Notes: generated by a model not told the origin, from the sequence alone. A stretch of DNA of 56,664 bases from JBQTIU01 sp052387815 (GCA_052387815.1 JBQTIU010000078.1:1-56664), one strand, 5' to 3'. Positions 16,243 through 26,544 are shown, numbered from the stretch's first letter. Program-made: numbers and translations.

Positions 16243-17199
16243 GTGGACGTATCCACGGTCGTCGTTTTGTTGGTGCCGGTTCTGGCGGTCCTGGTGGTCG
16301 CCGCCGGCGTCAAGGCCGTGCCGCAGGGATTGGAGTATACCGTCGAGCGGTTCGGCCGCTACACGCGCACGCTCAAGCCCGGCCTCAATCTGATCGTGCC
16401 GCTGGTCGACAGCGTCGGCGCGCGCGTCAACATGATGGAGACCGTGATCGACGTGCCCACGCAGGAGGTGATCAGCCGCGACAACGCGATGGTGAGTGTC
16501 GACGGCATCGTCTTCTACCAGATCATCGATGCCGTCAAGTCCTCCTATGAGGTGCGCAGCCTCACCATCGGCATCCTCAATCTCGCGATGACCAACATCC
16601 GCACCGTCATGGGCTCGATGGATCTCGACGAGCTGCTCTCGCAGCGCGACCGCATCAACGCCCTGCTCCTGAGCGTGGTCGACCACGCGACCGCCCCGTG
16701 GGGCGTCAAGGTCACCCGCATCGAAATCAAGGACATCGCGCCGCCCAAGGACCTCGTCGAAGCGATGGGGCGGCAAATGAAGGCCGAACGGGAGAAGCGC
16801 GCCAATATCCTCGAGGCCGAGGGCTTCCGGCAGGCGCAGATCTTGAAGGCCGAAGGCGAGAAGCAAGGGGCCATCCTGCAGGCCGAAGGCCGCCGCGAGG
16901 CGGCGTTCCGAGACGCCGAAGCGCGCGAGCGCGCGGCGCAGGCCGAGGCCCGCGCGACGACCGTCGTCTCCGAGGCCATCGCCACGGGCAATGTGCAGGC
17001 GATCAACTATTTCGTCGCCCAGAAATACATCGAGGCGCTGGGCAAGATCGCCTCGGCGCCCAACCAAAAGGTGATCCTGATGCCGCTCGAGGCGGCGAGC
17101 GTGATCGGTGCCATCGCCGGCGTCGCCGAGATCGCGCGCGAGGCCTTCGGGCCAGGCAAGCCCCCGCCCGCCGCGCCGTGGACCAAGGAACAGACATAA
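16243..17199 (+). CDS. qmcA: SPFH/band-7 (stomatin-like) membrane protein
   Basis: A stomatin/QmcA-type protein of 318 residues. One N-terminal hydrophobic segment (STVVVLLVPVLAVLVVAAG) is followed by the SPFH domain (GLEYTVERFGRYTRTLKPGL, then QEVISRDNAMVSVDGIVFY) and a long coiled-coil rich in EAEG-RQAQ repeats (EAEGFRQAQILKAEGEKQG). GTG 16243 was chosen over ATG 16213 because gggagg lies five bases upstream. Such proteins assemble into large membrane microdomain scaffolds. It is immediately followed by nfeD, its usual partner. Confidence 0.9.
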   Translation: MDVSTVVVLLVPVLAVLVVAAGVKAVPQGLEYTVERFGRYTRTLKPGLNLIVPLVDSVGARVNMMETVIDVPTQEVISRDNAMVSVDGIVFYQIIDAVKSSYEVRSLTIGILNLAMTNIRTVMGSMDLDELLSQRDRINALLLSVVDHATAPWGVKVTRIEIKDIAPPKDLVEAMGRQMKAEREKRANILEAEGFRQAQILKAEGEKQGAILQAEGRREAAFRDAEARERAAQAEARATTVVSEAIATGNVQAINYFVAQKYIEALGKIASAPNQKVILMPLEAASVIGAIAGVAEIAREAFGPGKPPPAAPWTKEQT

Positions 17200-17670
17200 G
17201 TGCTCGACGCCCCGCTGTTCTGGTACTGGTGGATTCTGGCGCTGTCGCTGTTCATCCTCGAGGTGTTCGCGCCCGGCGCCTTCTTCCTGTGGCTGGGCAT
17301 CGCGGCCGGGCTCGTCGGCTTCATTGTTCTAGTCGTGCCCGGCTTGACGTGGCAGGCGCAGGGGCTGATCTTCGCGATCGCCGCCGTGGGCTGCGTCGTC
17401 ATGTGGTGGCGGTTCCGCCCGCGTCCCGCCACGACCGATCATCCCGACTTGAACCTGCGCACCCGACAATACCTCAACCGGCGCGTCGAGCTCGCCACCC
17501 CCATCGCCGATGGCTTCGGCCGGATCAAGATCGACGACACGACCTGGCGGGTTCAAGGACCCGACCTGCCGGCCGGCACCCCGGTAGTCGTGGTCGGCGT
17601 CGAGGGCACGACGCTGAAGGTGAAGCCGGTGGCCCCGCCGACCCCGGGCCCCGGCGCCCCGCCGGATTAG
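17200..17670 (+). CDS. nfeD: NfeD family membrane protein
   Basis: A 156-residue NfeD-type protein beginning with GTG right after the SPFH stop. The N-terminal two-thirds hold membrane helices (FWYWWILALSLFILEVFAPG is the family signature, then two more segments), and the C-terminal part is an OB-fold domain (DDTTWRVQGPDLPAGTPVVVVGVEG). It lacks the ClpP-like protease of long NfeD forms, so it is the short type that partners stomatin-like proteins in membrane quality control. Confidence 0.9.
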   Translation: MLDAPLFWYWWILALSLFILEVFAPGAFFLWLGIAAGLVGFIVLVVPGLTWQAQGLIFAIAAVGCVVMWWRFRPRPATTDHPDLNLRTRQYLNRRVELATPIADGFGRIKIDDTTWRVQGPDLPAGTPVVVVGVEGTTLKVKPVAPPTPGPGAPPD

Positions 17671-17746
17671 GTCCCTTGCCTGTCTTGCCTCGGGCGGAGA
17701 GGCGGTCTAAACAACGCGCGCGCCTTCCAGACAGGGGATCGAACCG

Positions 17747-19353
<1,607 letters not shown>

Positions 19354-19357
<4 letters not shown>

Positions 19358-20340
19358 GCTTCGCCCGGCTCAAGGAGGCGCCGGCCCGGCCCAACCGTAG
19401 CGAACTCGCCGTCCCGGGCAGCCGGCCGGAGCTGTTCGAGAAGGCGGCGCGCTCGGCCGCCGACATCGTCTTCCTCGACCTCGAGGACGCGGTGGCCATC
19501 GAGGATAAGGAGCGCGCCCGCCGCCACGTCGTCGAGGCGCTCAACGACGTCGATTGGCGCGGCCGGCCGATATCGGTGCGCATCAATGGCCTCGACACGG
19601 CGCACATGTACCGGGACGTGGTGGCGGTGGTGGAGGGCGCCGGCCGGGCGCTCGATCTCATCATGATCCCGAAGGTCGGCACGGCGGCCGACGTCTATGC
19701 GCTCGACATGCTGGTGAGCCAGATCGAGGCCGCGATGGGCCTCACGAAGCGCATCGGCTTCGAGCTCATCATCGAATCCGCGCTCGGCATGGCCAACGTC
19801 GAGGCGATCGCCGCCGCGAGCCCGCGGATCGAATCGCTGCATTTCGGCGCCGCCGATTTCGCCGCCTCGACCCGCGCGCGCACCACCGCCATCGGCGGCG
19901 CGAACCCCGACTATTCGGTATTGAGCGACCCCGATCCGAACGGAGCGCGCACGCGCCACTGGGGCGACATGTGGCACTACCCGCTGGCCCGCCTGGTGGT
20001 CGCGGCCCGCGCCCACGGCTTGCGGCCGATCGACGGCCCGTTCGGCGACTTCCGGGACGCCGAGGGCTTCCTGGCCGCGGGAAGGCGGGCGGCGGCGCTC
20101 GGTTGCGACGGCAAGTGGGCGATCCACCCCAGCCAAATCGAGGCCGCCAATGCGCTGTTCACGCCGAGCGAGCCGGAACTCGCCAAGGCGCGCGCCATCC
20201 TCGAGGCCATGGAGCGGGCGAGGGCCGAGGGCCGGGGCGCGGCGGCGCTCGACGGCCGGCTCATCGACATCGCCTCGATCCGCCAGGCCGAGGCCCTGCT
20301 CGCCACGGCCGAACGGATCGCGGCCGCCCGGCGGAGCTGA
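19354..20340 (+). CDS. mcl1: L-malyl-CoA / beta-methylmalyl-CoA lyase (HpcH/HpaI-CitE type)
   Basis: A 328-residue CitE-like lyase. The features of malyl-CoA lyase are the N-terminal RSELAVPGSRPELFEKAA, the metal-binding DIVFLDLEDAV, VRINGLDT, IMIPKVG, the FELIIESALGMANVE segment and DGKWAIHPSQI. The segments PFGDFRDAEGF and GRLIDIASIRQAE near the C-terminus fit the Mcl1 enzyme of Rhodobacter-type bacteria, which cleaves L-malyl-CoA to acetyl-CoA and glyoxylate and beta-methylmalyl-CoA to propionyl-CoA and glyoxylate. It sits four bases inside the end of aceB. CitE-type citrate lyase is less likely because no citD/F is near. Confidence 0.88.
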
Positions 20341-20384
20341 CGGCAAGCGTGGTGACCGCGCCGGCCGCGTGGTAGTGAATCCCC

Positions 20385-21341
20385 ATGCCTCATTACCTGG
20401 ATTTCGAAAAGCCGATCGCCGAGCTCGAGGGCAAGATCGAGGAACTCCGGCACCTGACGGGCGACGCGGACCTCAATATCGCCGACGAGGTCGGCAAGCT
20501 GCAGGCCAAGGTCGAACGGCAACTGCGTTCGGCCTATGGCCGGCTGACGCCGTGGCAGAAGGTGCTGGTCGCCCGCCATCCCGACCGGCCCCATTTCGCC
20601 GGCTACATCGAAGCCCTGGTCGAGGACTTCACGCCCTTGGCCGGCGACCGGCTGTACGGCGAGGACCCGGCGATCGTCGCCGGCCTCGGCCGGCTCGCCG
20701 GGTCGGCTTGCGTCATTCTCGGCCACGAGAAGGGCGCCGACACCGAGGGCCGCGTCAAACACAATTTCGGCATGGCGAAGCCGGAGGGCTACCGCAAGGC
20801 CCAGCGCCTGATGAAGCTCGCCGACCGCTTCCGGCTGCCGGTGGTGGCGTTCATCGATACGCCGGGCGCTTATCCCGGGGTCGATGCCGAGGCGCGCGGC
20901 CAGGCCGAGGCGATCGCCCGCTGCCTCGAAGTTTCGCTGTCGATCCGCGTCCCGTTCCTCGCCGCGATCATCGGCGAGGGCGGCTCGGGCGGGGCCATCG
21001 CCATCGCCGCCGCGAACCATGTGCTGATGCTCGAGCACGCGGTCTATTCGGTGATCTCGCCCGAGGGCTGCGCCTCGATCCTGTGGCGCAGCGCCGATCA
21101 GACGCAGGCCGCGGCCGAGGCGCTCAAGCTCACGGCCCAGGATCTGCTGCGGTTCGGCGTCATCGACGCCATCGTGCCCGAGCCCTTGGGGGGCGCGCAC
21201 CGCGATCCCCGGCGGACCATCCAGGCGGTGGGCGAGGCGGTCGCGCGCGCGCTGCGCGAGCTGCGCAACCTCGACGGCGAGGTGCTGAAGGCAAGGCGGC
21301 GCGAGAAATACCTCGACTTGGGCGGCCATGGGCTGACCTGA
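20385..21341 (+). CDS. accA: Acetyl-CoA carboxylase carboxyltransferase subunit alpha
   Basis: A 318-residue AccA protein, half of the carboxyltransferase that makes malonyl-CoA for fatty-acid synthesis. It starts with the typical LDFEKPIAELEGKIEEL, and has the family blocks HPDRPHFAGYIEAL, GRLAGSACVILGHEKG, NFGMAKPEGYRKAQRLM, FIDTPGAYPGVDAEARGQ, EGGSGGAIAI and SPEGCASILWR. It needs AccD, which is not in the window. It lies between the malyl-CoA lyase and meaB genes in the same direction, close enough (44 and 17 bases) for cotranscription. Confidence 0.97.
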   Translation: MPHYLDFEKPIAELEGKIEELRHLTGDADLNIADEVGKLQAKVERQLRSAYGRLTPWQKVLVARHPDRPHFAGYIEALVEDFTPLAGDRLYGEDPAIVAGLGRLAGSACVILGHEKGADTEGRVKHNFGMAKPEGYRKAQRLMKLADRFRLPVVAFIDTPGAYPGVDAEARGQAEAIARCLEVSLSIRVPFLAAIIGEGGSGGAIAIAAANHVLMLEHAVYSVISPEGCASILWRSADQTQAAAEALKLTAQDLLRFGVIDAIVPEPLGGAHRDPRRTIQAVGEAVARALRELRNLDGEVLKARRREKYLDLGGHGLT

Positions 21342-21358
21342 ACGGCTTGGGGGCGAGG

Positions 21359-22354
21359 GTGGCCAAACTTGCGTCCGCCGACAGCTCCGAGCGGCTGTGC
21401 GCGGCGATCCGAGCCGGCGACCGCCGGGCGCTCGCCCGCGCCATCACCTTCATCGAGTCGACGCGCAAGGATCACCGCGCGCTCGCTGAGGCCCTCCTCG
21501 CGGTCCTACTGCCCGCCACCGGCAACGCGGTGCGTATCGGCATCACCGGCGCGCCCGGGGTCGGCAAATCGACTTTCATCGATGCCTTCGGCCTGTCCCT
21601 GATCGGCGCCGGCCATCGCGTGGCCGTGCTCGCGGTCGATCCGTCGAGCCCGCGCTCGGGCGGCTCGATCCTCGGCGACAAGACGCGGATGGAGGAACTC
21701 GCCCGCAACGAGGCCGCCTTCATCCGCCCCTCGCCCACCGGCGGGACGTTGGGCGGCGTGGCGCGCCGCACGCGCGAGGCGGGACTGGCCTGCGAGGCGG
21801 CGGGGTTCGACGTGGTGATCGTCGAGACGGTCGGCGTCGGCCAGTCGGAGACTGCGGTCGCCGATCTCGTCGACCTGTTCGTGCTGCTGCTGCCGCCGGC
21901 CGGCGGCGACGAGCTGCAGGGCCTCAAGAAAGGCATCGTCGAGCTCGCCGACATCATCGTCGTCAACAAGGCCGACGGAGAGCTCAAGCCGGCGGCCGGG
22001 CGGGCCGCCGCCGACTACCGCGCCGCCGTCGCTCTGTTGCGGCCGGCGACGCCCGGCTGGACGGCGCCCGTGGTCCTCGTCTCGGCCCTCGAGGGCAAGG
22101 GCATGGACGCTGTGTGGCGAGACATCCAGCGCTTCCGCGCCAGCCTCGGTCCCGAGCGCCTGGCCGAAAAACGGGCCCGCCAGGCGATGGCCTGGATGTG
22201 GAACGAGATCATGGAAGGCCTCATCGCGGACCTCAAGGCCCATCCCCGGGTGGCGGGCCGCATTGCCGACCTCGAAGCCAAGGTCTCGCAAGGTCTGATC
22301 ACGCCCCACGCGGCTGCGCGCGCGGTCCTCGAGGCTTTTGACGGACCGCAGTGA
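21359..22354 (+). CDS. meaB: MeaB-type GTPase chaperone of methylmalonyl-CoA mutase
   Basis: A 331-residue ArgK/MeaB G-protein. It has Walker A GAPGVGKST (64-72), the AVDPSSPRSGGSILGDKTRM segment, ETVGVGQSE (switch/Walker B region) and the G4 motif VVNKAD. MeaB guards the adenosylcobalamin-dependent mutase during loading and reactivation. Start GTG 21359 gives the normal family N-terminus (AIRAGDRRALARAITFIES). Its place beside malyl-CoA lyase, plus the cobalamin genes cobST 4-7 kb on, fits an organism that routes propionyl-CoA through methylmalonyl-CoA mutase; mutase genes themselves are outside the window. Confidence 0.92.
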   Translation: MAKLASADSSERLCAAIRAGDRRALARAITFIESTRKDHRALAEALLAVLLPATGNAVRIGITGAPGVGKSTFIDAFGLSLIGAGHRVAVLAVDPSSPRSGGSILGDKTRMEELARNEAAFIRPSPTGGTLGGVARRTREAGLACEAAGFDVVIVETVGVGQSETAVADLVDLFVLLLPPAGGDELQGLKKGIVELADIIVVNKADGELKPAAGRAAADYRAAVALLRPATPGWTAPVVLVSALEGKGMDAVWRDIQRFRASLGPERLAEKRARQAMAWMWNEIMEGLIADLKAHPRVAGRIADLEAKVSQGLITPHAAARAVLEAFDGPQ

Positions 22355-22431
22355 CGGCGGGTTTTGACACCGCCGATCCGCGTCATGCTGTCCCAAGACG
22401 TTACCGTACCCGAAAGCCGTGGTTCGCAACC

Positions 22432-22459
22432 TTGCAGCGATGACCCGCTCTGATAGGAT
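22432..22459 (+). promoter_or_regulatory. Candidate promoter of hicBA
   Basis: TTGCAG at 22432-22437 and TAGGAT at 22454-22459 are spaced by 16 bases. The predicted transcription start would fall at or beside the hicB ATG (22466), giving a very short or leaderless message. Alternatively aggatg in this stretch acts as the ribosome-binding site and the true promoter is further up. Confidence 0.3.
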
Positions 22460-22465
22460 GATACG

Positions 22466-22735
22466 ATGAAACATCGAGAGCCCATCGGAACCCCGAAGCG
22501 GATCTATTCCTGCGTATTCGAGCGCAACGAGGACGGCCGATACACGGTCACCTGCCCCGCCTTGCCCGGAATGGTCACTCAAGGCGACACGCTTGAAGAA
22601 GCTCGAATCATGGCCCGCGAGGCGATCGAGTTGTATTTGGAGTCCCTTGAAGCCGACGGCCTGCCGGTCCCGGCAGGCGTCGAACTCCCGGAGCGCTTCA
22701 CCGAGGCAGTAGTCGTGACGCCCCAAAAGGCATGA
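22466..22735 (+). CDS. hicB: HicB-family antitoxin
   Basis: An 89-residue HicB protein with the partial RNase H-like fold of the family: YSCVFERNEDGRYTVTCPALPGMVTQGDTLEEARIMAREAIEL is its core strand-helix pattern (shown in parts: YTVTCPALPG then TLEEARIMAREAI). It would bind and neutralise HicA and autoregulate the operon. It overlaps hicA by four bases (ATGA). Antitoxin-first order here differs from the common hicA-hicB order but is known. Confidence 0.88.
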   Translation: MKHREPIGTPKRIYSCVFERNEDGRYTVTCPALPGMVTQGDTLEEARIMAREAIELYLESLEADGLPVPAGVELPERFTEAVVVTPQKA

Positions 22736-22959
22736 CCCGACTCCCGACGCTGACCCCCCGCAACATGATTCGGGTCTTGGAGCGCAACGGGTTCTATCTC
22801 CACCGATCGAAGGGCAGCCACGGCATTTACAAGCACCGAGACGATCCGAGCCTGCGCGTCGTGGTGCCGTACCACGGTACCGATCTGGCGCCAGGAACTC
22901 TCCGGTCGATCATCAAGGATGCCGGTTTCACGGTCGAGGAGTTCCTCAAGCTCCTCTGA
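22732..22959 (+). CDS. hicA: HicA-family mRNA interferase toxin
   Basis: A 75-residue HicA toxin with a dsRBD-like fold: ARTP-like start, RNMIRVLERNGF, the conserved active-site histidine in RSKGSHGIYKH, then VVVPYHGTDLAPGTLRSIIKDAG. HicA cleaves mRNA. All expected motifs are intact, so the module is probably functional. No gene is seen in the next 200 bases. Confidence 0.88.
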   Translation: MTRLPTLTPRNMIRVLERNGFYLHRSKGSHGIYKHRDDPSLRVVVPYHGTDLAPGTLRSIIKDAGFTVEEFLKLL

Positions 22960-23178
22960 TGAAGCCGTCGGATCAGCAGCTACATCCCGCCAGCCGCCTT
23001 TTCGGCCAAGCGATGGGGCGAGCCGCTGCGAGTGCTGGAGGACTCCGCGCTTCGCCACGTCGCCGCCAACACCGAGCCTGTGATATCATTGCAACCACTT
23101 ACCTTCTAACCGAGCCTAAAACAGGGGGAAGGTGATCGGGCCGCTGGGACATGCCCGATTTTGCGGAAGAGGATAAAG

Positions 23179-23922
23179 GTGGCGTCTTTCCCCACACGAG
23201 ACATACAACCCGCCCAAGCCCGCGAGCGGTTGATCGTCGCCTTGGACGTGCCTACGGTCGGCGAGGCTGAAGGACTGGTCACCAGACTGGATGGCTTGGT
23301 CTCGTTCTTCAAAGTCGGCTACTGGCTGCAGCTGGCGGCGGGGTTCGATGGCCTGATCGGGTCGCTCATCGCCGCCAACAAGCGCGTGTTCCTGGACGCC
23401 AAGATTTTCGACATCGCTGAGACGGTGCGCGAGGGCGTAGCGAGAGCCGCCGACCGCGGCGTGAGCTTCCTCACCGTGCACGGCAACGCCGCCATCCTCA
23501 AGGCGGCGATGGCAGGCCGCAAGGGCCGCGACATCAAGGTCTTCGCCGTGTCGGTGTTGACCAGCCTCGACGACGCCGACCTCCGCGAGCTGGGCTATAC
23601 GTGCTCGCTCGAGCAACTGATCGAGATCCGGGTCCATAAGGCCATCGAATACGACGTGGACGGGATCATCGCCGCGCCCCAAGACACCGGGAAAATACGG
23701 GCCATAGCCGGGGCCGAGCGCCTGTCGATCGCCACCCCCGGCGTGCGGCCGGCGGGGGGACACGCCCACGACCACAAGCGCGCCGGCACGCCGGCGCAAG
23801 CGATCACAGCCGGGGCCGACTACCTCATCCTCGGCCGCCCGATCGTTCGCGCCCCCGATCCGGCGGCGGCGGCGGCGGCGATCCTCGCCGAAATGCAGGC
23901 CGCCTTCGCGGCGCGCAAATAG
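23179..23922 (+). CDS. pyrF: Orotidine 5'-phosphate decarboxylase
   Basis: A 247-residue OMP decarboxylase, the last step of UMP synthesis. The group-I motifs are present: RLIVALDVP, the catalytic VFLDAKIFDIAETV (Lys-Asp network; the usual form is DLKFHDI, so the second half is diverged), VHGNAAILKAA, and phosphate-binding TPGVRP with GRPIVRAPDP. GTG 23179 was chosen over TTG 23161 because aagagga lies six bases upstream. The DAKIFDI variant and the phosphate loop both differ a little from canonical alphaproteobacterial PyrF, so this may be a divergent copy. Confidence 0.85.
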   Translation: MASFPTRDIQPAQARERLIVALDVPTVGEAEGLVTRLDGLVSFFKVGYWLQLAAGFDGLIGSLIAANKRVFLDAKIFDIAETVREGVARAADRGVSFLTVHGNAAILKAAMAGRKGRDIKVFAVSVLTSLDDADLRELGYTCSLEQLIEIRVHKAIEYDVDGIIAAPQDTGKIRAIAGAERLSIATPGVRPAGGHAHDHKRAGTPAQAITAGADYLILGRPIVRAPDPAAAAAAILAEMQAAFAARK

Positions 23923-24027
23923 ACCAGGAGCAAGCCCCGGCCGCCTCCTCTGCCGGCCGATCGCCTCGAAATAAACCAATACTTTTCAACGGCTTAAGTC
24001 GTCCCTCCGCGCCGCTCCGCGCGCCCC

Positions 24028-24056
24028 TTGACGGGCCGGGCGCAAATCCGTAAAAA
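24028..24056 (+). promoter_or_regulatory. Predicted rpmB promoter
   Basis: TTGACG (24028-24033) and TAAAAA (24051-24056) are separated by exactly 17 bases. The transcription start would be near 24063, just before the leader hairpin at 24070-24097. Confidence 0.5.
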
Positions 24057-24069
24057 CCCCTTCCCTCGC

Positions 24070-24097
24070 GCGGACCCCAGGGGTCCGCCTTTGTTTT
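24070..24097 (+). promoter_or_regulatory. rpmB leader hairpin followed by T-rich tract
   Basis: gcggaccc (24070-24077) pairs with gggtccgc (24081-24088), followed by ctttgtttt. It lies between the predicted promoter and the rpmB ribosome-binding site (aagga near 24112). It resembles an attenuator or a 5' stability hairpin for the L28 message. Confidence 0.5.
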
Positions 24098-24125
24098 GGG
24101 CCCCCAGCCGCAAGGAACCCCGCCC

Positions 24126-24422
24126 ATGGCGCGTCGTTGCATGGTCACCGGCAAGGGCGTTCTGGTCGGCAACAACGTCAGCCACGCCAACAACAAGACC
24201 AGGCGGCGTTTCCTCCCTAATCTGCAGGCCATTTCGCTGTTGTCCGACGCGCTGGGGCGCACCGTCCGGCTTCGCCTGTCGACCAGCGGTCTCAAGACGA
24301 TCGAGCACCGCGGCGGTCTCGATGCCTGGCTCACCGGGGTTCCCGATGCCGGTCTCGAACCGGCATTGCGACGCCTCAAGCACCTGATTCGACAGGCGAT
24401 GGACAAACGCCAGGCCGCTTGA
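24126..24422 (+). CDS. rpmB: 50S ribosomal protein L28
   Basis: A 98-residue L28 with the expected start MARRCMVTGKGVLVGNNVSH followed by ANNKTRRRFLPNL and IEHRGGLDAWL. It is a component of the large ribosomal subunit. ATG 24126 is preceded by aagga. A strong intrinsic terminator follows at 24454-24480. The order rpmB, phytase-esterase-like gene (convergent), cobT, cobS, dnaJ is the arrangement seen in many alphaproteobacteria. Confidence 0.97.
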   Translation: MARRCMVTGKGVLVGNNVSHANNKTRRRFLPNLQAISLLSDALGRTVRLRLSTSGLKTIEHRGGLDAWLTGVPDAGLEPALRRLKHLIRQAMDKRQAA

Positions 24423-24453
24423 GTTTGGACTCCTTGTTTCCGATCGACCTCCG

Positions 24454-24480
24454 GGCCCGCCTTCGTGGCGGGCCTTTTTT
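24454..24480 (+). terminator. Intrinsic terminator of rpmB
   Basis: ggcccgcc (24454-24461) pairs perfectly with ggcgggcc (24467-24474) around the loop ttcgt, followed directly by TTTTTT (24475-24480). It sits 30 bases after the rpmB stop and three bases before the convergent gene. Confidence 0.88.
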
Positions 24481-24482
24481 GA

Positions 24483-25481
24483 TCAGTCCATGAGCTCGAA
24501 CATCAGCAACAGGGTGCGCTGGAGGACGATGAAGTTGTCGTCCGAGACGACATAGACGAGCGTCTCGCCGCGCGACCCGCGCGCCACAGCGATGCCCTCG
24601 AAATTGTCGGCGAGGGTGGGCGGCTCGAGCCGCGCCACTTCTTGGCCCGCCAGCCGCGCCCCGCTTCGGATGTCGGAACGGGCCACGCGCGCGATGCGCG
24701 CGGCGAAACCGCCCAGCGCCGAGAATCGCCGTTCGAGCACCAGCACGTCGCCGTGCGGCAACTGGACGGCGTCGGTCGGCTGGAAGCCGGGCGTCGCCCG
24801 GTAGCGGAGCTTCGCCCAGCCGCGCTCGTCGCCGATCCAACCGACATGGTCGCCGTCCTCGTAGAGCTCCTCGGCGAGCGCGAATATGGGCCCGCCGGCC
24901 AGCCACTCGATGGCCTCGAGGCCGCCGTTCCGGGGCGCGTCCGCAATCTCGGGCGGGATGGGCAAGGGACGCGAGGCAAGCGCGAACGGTGGATCGGCCG
25001 GGGGATAGAGCGCGAGGCGATGCCGCCCCTCGAAGGAAACGAGGAACGAGCCGTCGGGCGCCACCGCGAGCGCCTCGGCGTCGGCCCGGCGTGCCCGCGG
25101 GCCGTCGATGGGCATGAGCGCACCCAGACGAGCCTCGCGCAAGTCGGCGAGGCCGCCGTCTCGGTCGTAAACCAGGGTCGCGTCGAGCCAATATCCGTGG
25201 TCCGAGACTGCGGTCAGTTTCGCCCCCTCGGCGCTGACCCGGAGGCCGGACCAGCCGCCGAACCGCGGGTCCGGCGAGGCGAGCCACAGCCCGCCGCGGT
25301 AGGTGAGACGGCCGACCCGGGTCTCGGCGGGGTCGAGCGGATTGAGCGCCAGGGGAGTGGCGGCGATCTCGATGCGCTCGGCAGCGGCGGCGGCCAGGCC
25401 GAGGGACGGCGCCGCTCCCCCGCACGCCGCCAGCCCGAGCGCGACGGCCAGCAAACTCGCTCGCGCGCCACGGAACGTCAA
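24483..25481 (-). CDS. Esterase-like activity of phytase family lipoprotein/periplasmic protein
   Basis: A 332-residue exported protein: the N-terminus LLAVALGLAACGG is a lipoprotein-type signal (lipobox LAAC). The rest fits the phytase-esterase-like beta-propeller domain: GGLWLASPDPRFGGWSGLRV, TAVSDHGYWLDA, EALAVAPDGSFLVSFEGRHR, NGGLEAIEWL, DNFEGIAVARG and VVSDDNFIVLQRTLLL are its conserved strands. Biochemistry of this family is poorly known. The start codon appears to be TTG at 25481, since an in-frame stop lies just upstream. It is regularly found next to rpmB and cobT in alphaproteobacteria. Confidence 0.8.
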   Translation of the reverse strand: MTFRGARASLLAVALGLAACGGAAPSLGLAAAAAERIEIAATPLALNPLDPAETRVGRLTYRGGLWLASPDPRFGGWSGLRVSAEGAKLTAVSDHGYWLDATLVYDRDGGLADLREARLGALMPIDGPRARRADAEALAVAPDGSFLVSFEGRHRLALYPPADPPFALASRPLPIPPEIADAPRNGGLEAIEWLAGGPIFALAEELYEDGDHVGWIGDERGWAKLRYRATPGFQPTDAVQLPHGDVLVLERRFSALGGFAARIARVARSDIRSGARLAGQEVARLEPPTLADNFEGIAVARGSRGETLVYVVSDDNFIVLQRTLLLMFELMD

Positions 25482-25571
25482 TGATGCGGCAACGATCAGG
25501 CGACTCGTTCGCGACAGGGACGGAGGGTTGCCGAGGACCGCCCCGCCCCTGTCCCGAATCCTTGAGGCTCT

Positions 25572-26441
25572 TCAGGCCATGACGCGATGCCGCCGGTACC
25601 ACTCCTGGAGCCGGCGCCAGCCGTCCGCCGCCTGCGCCGGCCGGTAGCTTGCCCGGTAATCGGCGTGGAAGGCATGCGGGGTGTCGGGATAGAGCACGAT
25701 CTCGGACGGCTTGTTGGCGGCCTTGAGCGCATTTTGCATCCGTTCGACCGTGTCGTTGGGTATGCCGGCATCGGCCCCGCCGTAAAGGCCGAGGACCGGG
25801 GCCTTGAGGTCGTTCACCACGTCGATGGGGTGGCGGGGCGTCATCTCGCTCGCTTGGCCGACCAGGCGGCCGTACCAGGCGACGCCGGCGGTGAGGTTCG
25901 GGTTATGCGCGGCGTAAAGCCAAACGATCCGCCCGCCCCAGCAGAAGCCGGTGACCCCGAGCCGGCCGGCATCGCCGAAACCCGAGGCCCGCGCCCAGGC
26001 GGCCGCGGCGTCGAGATCGGCCATGACCTGCTGATCGGGCACCTTGGCGACGACCTCGCGCTGAATGGTCGGGATGTCGGTCATCTTCGAGACATCGCCC
26101 TGGCGGGCGTACAGCTCCGGCGCCACCGCGAGATAGCCGAGCTTGCCGAAGCGACGGCAGGTGTCCTTGATGTGCTCGTGGACGCCGAAGATTTCCGGGA
26201 CTACGAGGACGACGGGAAACCGCGTGCCGCTCGCCGGCCTGGCGTAGTAGGCCGGCATCTCGCCGCCGGGCACCGGAATTTTTATTTCGCCGGCATTGAG
26301 GCCGGCCGCGTCGGTGACGATGGCTTGGGCCGAAACCGGCCCGGCCGCGAGCGCGAAGCCGCTCGCCAGCGAGGTGACGACGAAGCCGCGCCGCGACAGC
26401 GGCGCCGAGGTTCGAGCGAGACTCAGGATATCGTCGAGCAT
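25572..26441 (-). CDS. Dienelactone-hydrolase family protein, Tat-exported
   Basis: A 289-residue alpha/beta hydrolase. After a leader with a twin-arginine motif (SRRGFVVTSLASGFALAAG) the DLH fold follows: PVVLVVPEIFGVHEHIKD, the nucleophile cysteine in GVTGFCWGG, the acid in LYGGADAGIPND and the histidine in PDTPHAFHADYR. The Cys-Asp-His triad is that of dienelactone hydrolase rather than a serine esterase. The Tat signal suggests export, unusual for the cytoplasmic enzyme of chloroaromatic degradation, so the substrate is open. ATG 26441 has gggagg just upstream; codons further up give a non-family extension. A 103-base gap separates it from cobT. Confidence 0.85.
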   Translation of the reverse strand: MLDDILSLARTSAPLSRRGFVVTSLASGFALAAGPVSAQAIVTDAAGLNAGEIKIPVPGGEMPAYYARPASGTRFPVVLVVPEIFGVHEHIKDTCRRFGKLGYLAVAPELYARQGDVSKMTDIPTIQREVVAKVPDQQVMADLDAAAAWARASGFGDAGRLGVTGFCWGGRIVWLYAAHNPNLTAGVAWYGRLVGQASEMTPRHPIDVVNDLKAPVLGLYGGADAGIPNDTVERMQNALKAANKPSEIVLYPDTPHAFHADYRASYRPAQAADGWRRLQEWYRRHRVMA

Positions 26442-26544
26442 GGATTTCCTCCCTGTGGGTTGAATGCGGTCCGGCGCAACGGCCCCGCCTTGGAAGAACA
26501 CGGGACTGCCTTCGTGTATTCCCCGCCTGTTGCCCCCTCGACCC

